The notes under the pieces: model-generated | What the model saw: only the letters and a program-made list of their open reading frames with translations | Database searches by the model: none | Told to the model about the DNA's origin: nothing | Program-made: the position numbers and the translations under genes | Part shown: positions 19,856 through 22,452 of the stretch, piece after piece | Layout of the letters: every line of letters starts with the position of its first letter | Numbering within the stretch: the stretch's first letter is position 1 | Source: Entamoeba invadens IP1 | Taxonomy: Eukaryota > Evosea > Mastigamoebida > Endamoebidae | Direction of reading: 5' to 3' | Assembly (NCBI RefSeq): GCF_000330505.1 | Contig: NW_004440231.1 | Coordinates: 3,329 to 25,780 of the forward strand | Length of the DNA stretch: 22,452 nucleotides

Positions 19856-20946
19856 TGATTATAACATGTTTATCGCATTAATCGATGGTAACACCAACAA
19901 TAAAAAATTGAATTGTCAATAACAATGTTTGATTGTTATCACAATTTGTTATTTTTGCTATTCATCATTAATTGATTGTTTGAATATTTAATGTATCTTA
20001 ATTTTTATTGACATTTTATTATAAAATCTTGTATAAACAAGTGATAGAGCTAGAAACAACGATATAACATTAATATGTAAACGGTTTTAACATTTTTTAA
20101 TGTGGATTATTATTAAGTTAAATTATTCATTGATATTTTAAACAAAAAAAATCGAACAAACAAATTGTGTTATAATTACTTTACATGAAACAGAGAAAAA
20201 TGAATGTTTTGGAAATTGTTAAACATTATTTTTAATATTTGTAATGTAAAAATTGATATTTATTTACAAATCCTTGAATTAACAATCATTTTATCAAAAA
20301 ATACAATATACAAAAATAATACATTAATTTCAATTATGAATTTAAACATTCAAAATAAGTTTTATATACTTTTTAATGAAACCGAATTAAATCTAAATGA
20401 AAAATCACTTAAATGGTTGTATTGTAATATAACAAGCTTTAATATTCATTCTCTTGATTGAAATAACACGAGAATGATATAAACATAAATTACAAGCAAT
20501 ATAAAATTGATTGAAAATTTAAATTTATCTTATTTTTTTTGTTATTAATGTTTACGAACAAATACAGAAAAACTTTCAATGAATTTGTGAATTATCAGAA
20601 TTGTTTATTAAAAAAACAAACATAACCTATCTTTAACAATATAGTTTGAAATACAAATACTACACCTTTGAAAACCGTTTGAATATTGTTTTTATTTTGA
20701 ACAAATACCTGTAAGTATTATGTATGATAAAAATAATGTCAATTAAACACAATAAACATACTCTCAAAAAATAACAAATTTATCAATAATTGGGTACTTT
20801 TAATAATTCATATTAAAGTATGTTTATCTGTAAACAATTGATTATTTAACAAATAAATTTAAATATGGTAAAGGGTTAACTGTATCAAGTGTGTCAAGTT
20901 ACTTTAAAATAAGTTTTCATTTATTGATCAAATTACAAGTGTTGTC
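19856..20946. other. 1.09 kb spacer between the 405 bp arms
   Basis: Very AT-rich. The only open frame of note, 20204-20461 on the plus strand (85 codons), is Ile/Asn/Leu-rich with two out-of-register ATGs at its start and no recognisable motif; I do not accept it as a gene. No internal repeat seen. Confidence 0.4.
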
Positions 20947-21351
20947 ATAATTTAAATGATATAATAAACGATCATGAATGGTGTACTATTACGATATTAT
21001 ATATAATAATACAAATTATTAGCACAATGTGTTTTTTTTATGTTAATTGTTCTATATTTAGATGATGAAAAATGCATATTTTATATATAGATGATGATTC
21101 TGTATTATAGATTATTTACGATTGAATATACTATTTCAAACTTTTTCACGTTTTTTTCTTAACAAAAAAGTTTTAATAAAGAATAGCGGAGGACTTTCAT
21201 TGTTGTGTTAATTGTAACTAACTAGCTACGGAAATGTATCCAAAGTCTCCGCAAGATCAACGGAAACGCTTTACTATCAATAAATACAAATTCCCCGTTC
21301 ACACAACTCAATTGCGGTTTTTATATATATTTGAAAAAATAATTATTTTTA
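20947..21351 (-). repeat. Right arm of the 405 bp inverted repeat
   Basis: Mirror copy of 19451-19855. The lack of visible differences implies recent formation or ongoing correction between arms. Flanks just outside (attatatag on the left, tttctttat on the right) are not a target duplication. Confidence 0.88.
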
Positions 21352-21648
21352 TTTCTTTATTTTTTTAAAATAAGAAATAATCTTTCGATTGCACAATAAT
21401 TAATATATTTTGATTATATATACTATATATAATTAATTTTATAAATAAAAATATGTTTGTTTTTTAATTAGTAAAAAATATGGTTATTATTAAAAATCAT
21501 ATTCGTGTATAGTAAAATTAATTTTTTTCTTTGTTATATTTTTAAAATCATCACCATATAAATAGAGTTTAAAAATCACTGTGATTATTTATTTTCATAG
21601 TGATTTTCACACTTCATGATGATTATCAAATTCACTGTGATCGCCTTA

Positions 21649-21969
21649 AATTAAGCCGTTTTATTTTTGGTATAAAGTTTTCTTGTCTTTGAAAAAAATG
21701 AATAAATGATTTAATTGAATGGTTGTGTTGAAATTAAACAATGTTGAACAAAAAAATAATATTTTATAATTTAATAACAATAAATAATAATAAACTTACT
21801 ATTATAACTCACATTAAACTATTGTTTATTCATACTTTATACAATCCATTCATTTTTTTTCATCCCGAAAAATAACCGTTTTTGAGACCAAATAATAAGT
21901 AAATTACACATTATTTATATATTTGTCCGTTTTATTGTATAAAATCCGCTTAATATTCAATAGCTAAAA
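21649..21969. mobile_element. 321 bp insertion splitting the right outer repeat
   Basis: It interrupts the right GGGACCAGACTAA-AGGCGATCAC repeat, which is continuous at the left end (19169-19197). TTA lies at both borders (21646-21648 and 21970-21972), consistent with a 3 bp target duplication. The ends (AATTAAGCCG and TAGCTAAAA) form no clear terminal inverted repeat, so the class is unknown, and it could also be a rearrangement. Confidence 0.5.
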
Positions 21970-22072
21970 TTAGTCTGGTCCCGGTTTTTTCTGTGGTCTG
22001 TATAATTTTTTATAATTGTTTGCAAAGAAAGATTTGGAAATTTTAAAACAACGAAAAACTGTGAAAAACAAA

Positions 22073-22452
22073 ATGCTACGTCTTTCTGGTTATCACATCA
22101 TGATAGTTTCGAAGTACCTCGAGTTTTTTAATAATACAAACTTTATTAACTTAGAGTTTGTATGCAAGAAGTTTGGTGGTAATATGGAGAAGTTCCACTT
22201 CAACCCAATTCCGTTGGATTATAAAACAATTGGGTACTATTCAAACATCGAGACACTTCACTTGTGGGATGTAAAAAATGAGAATTTTAAAAATGGATTT
22301 ATTATCAACAAAAGAGAAAATAAAGATAGTAAAAATAAAAATGTTTTGAAGAAAAAGTTTTATAGAATCATTGTGTGGTTCAATGTTGATTTCGAGACTG
22401 TTGACAATAACAAAGATCGAAACATCGAATTTAAAAATGTTACTTACACTCA
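22073..22452 (+). CDS. BspA-like LRR protein, 5' part only (runs off the window)
   Basis: The first 126 codons are open and cut by the window end. The protein starts MLRLSGYHIMIVSKYL and continues FINLEFVCKKF, MEKFHFNPIPL, SNIETLHLW, FYRIIVWFNVDFETV and FKNVTYT, matching the head of the gene at 7386-8915 almost motif for motif. The 23-residue repeats should therefore begin just beyond the window. The ATG at 22073 aligns with the start of the paralogue. The nested transposon ends only 90 bp upstream, so the promoter must lie in that short gap or in the element. The lysine/asparagine-rich loop (KRENKDSKNKN) is longer than in the paralogue. Function as for the paralogue: an interaction protein of unknown partner. 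Confidence 0.85.
   Translation, partial: MLRLSGYHIMIVSKYLEFFNNTNFINLEFVCKKFGGNMEKFHFNPIPLDYKTIGYYSNIETLHLWDVKNENFKNGFIINKRENKDSKNKNVLKKKFYRIIVWFNVDFETVDNNKDRNIEFKNVTYT

Larger units (their letters stand above)
19169..21982. mobile_element. Nested inverted-repeat element with GGGACCAGACTAA ends
   Basis: The left end reads GGGACCAGACTAA then AGGCGATCACGGTGAAT. The right end inverted has GGGACCAGACTAA (21970-21982) and, 321 bp further in, AAGGCGATCACAGTGAATT (21630-21648). The outer repeat is thus intact on the left and split by an insertion on the right. Inside lies the 405 bp inverted repeat pair, perhaps a separate later element. TCACTGTGAT occurs twice near the right end (21576-21585 and 21632-21641), a subterminal repeat. 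No gene and no clear flanking duplication; the class is unknown. Confidence 0.65.

Noticed and set aside
20204..20461. 85-codon plus-strand open frame in the spacer between the 405 bp arms
   Set aside because: Ile/Asn/Leu-rich composition expected of AT-rich non-coding DNA, no motif, and two ATGs in different frames at its start. No evidence of coding.
1..22452. tRNA genes, rRNA genes or CRISPR arrays
   Set aside because: No cloverleaf-compatible segment with B-box sequence, no rRNA-like conserved block and no regularly spaced direct repeat/spacer array was found. The 20 bp array at 18305 has degenerate units, not spacers.

Overview
The window is very AT-rich eukaryotic DNA with compact protein genes, short leaders and no introns that I can see. 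The gene content (a 23-residue BspA-type leucine-rich repeat protein, a divergent short Hsp70, an intact pogo-type DNA transposon and many non-autonomous elements) points to an Entamoeba. DNA transposons are abundant in E. invadens and E. moshkovskii, and E. invadens is my best guess. I infer this from protein families; no database search was done.

Left part (1-10.1 kb): an apparently complete pogo/Tigger-like element (189-2361, TA on both sides, 579-residue transposase) lies 0.2 kb upstream of an Hsp70-like gene broken by one frameshift (2553-4230). Next come a decayed member of an Entamoeba LRR/F-box-like family (5209-6979, two in-frame stops and two frame changes), an intact BspA-like LRR gene on the minus strand (7386-8915), and a minus-strand MPPED-type metallophosphoesterase whose 5' end is destroyed (9446-10109).

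Middle (10.1-16.8 kb): there is no intact gene. A 66-72 bp inverted repeat pair (10913-10978 and 15498-15569) encloses a 100-N assembly gap, a badly decayed minus-strand gene that looks like a hAT-type transposase (about 11325-13239), two short TA-flanked elements with CAGT-type ends (155 and 188 bp), and one copy of a diverged repeat whose other copy lies at 4855-5065. Just outside are a 110 bp foldback and a 983 bp element with CAGGGTCGGCC ends.

Right part (16.8-22.45 kb): gene-free and AT-rich, with two large foldback structures. One (18298-18923) is a nearly complete palindrome whose GC-richer arm ends carry a 20-bp-period array of GGACGTCC-like boxes. The other (19169-21982) is nested: an outer GGGACCAGACTAA inverted repeat, an inner pair of 405 bp arms that look identical, and a 321 bp insertion that splits the right outer repeat. 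The window ends inside the 5' part of a second BspA-type gene (22073 onward), clearly paralogous to the one at 7386-8915.

The genes form no pathway. The window reads as a transposon-rich accessory region holding members of expanded surface-LRR and chaperone families, many of them decaying.
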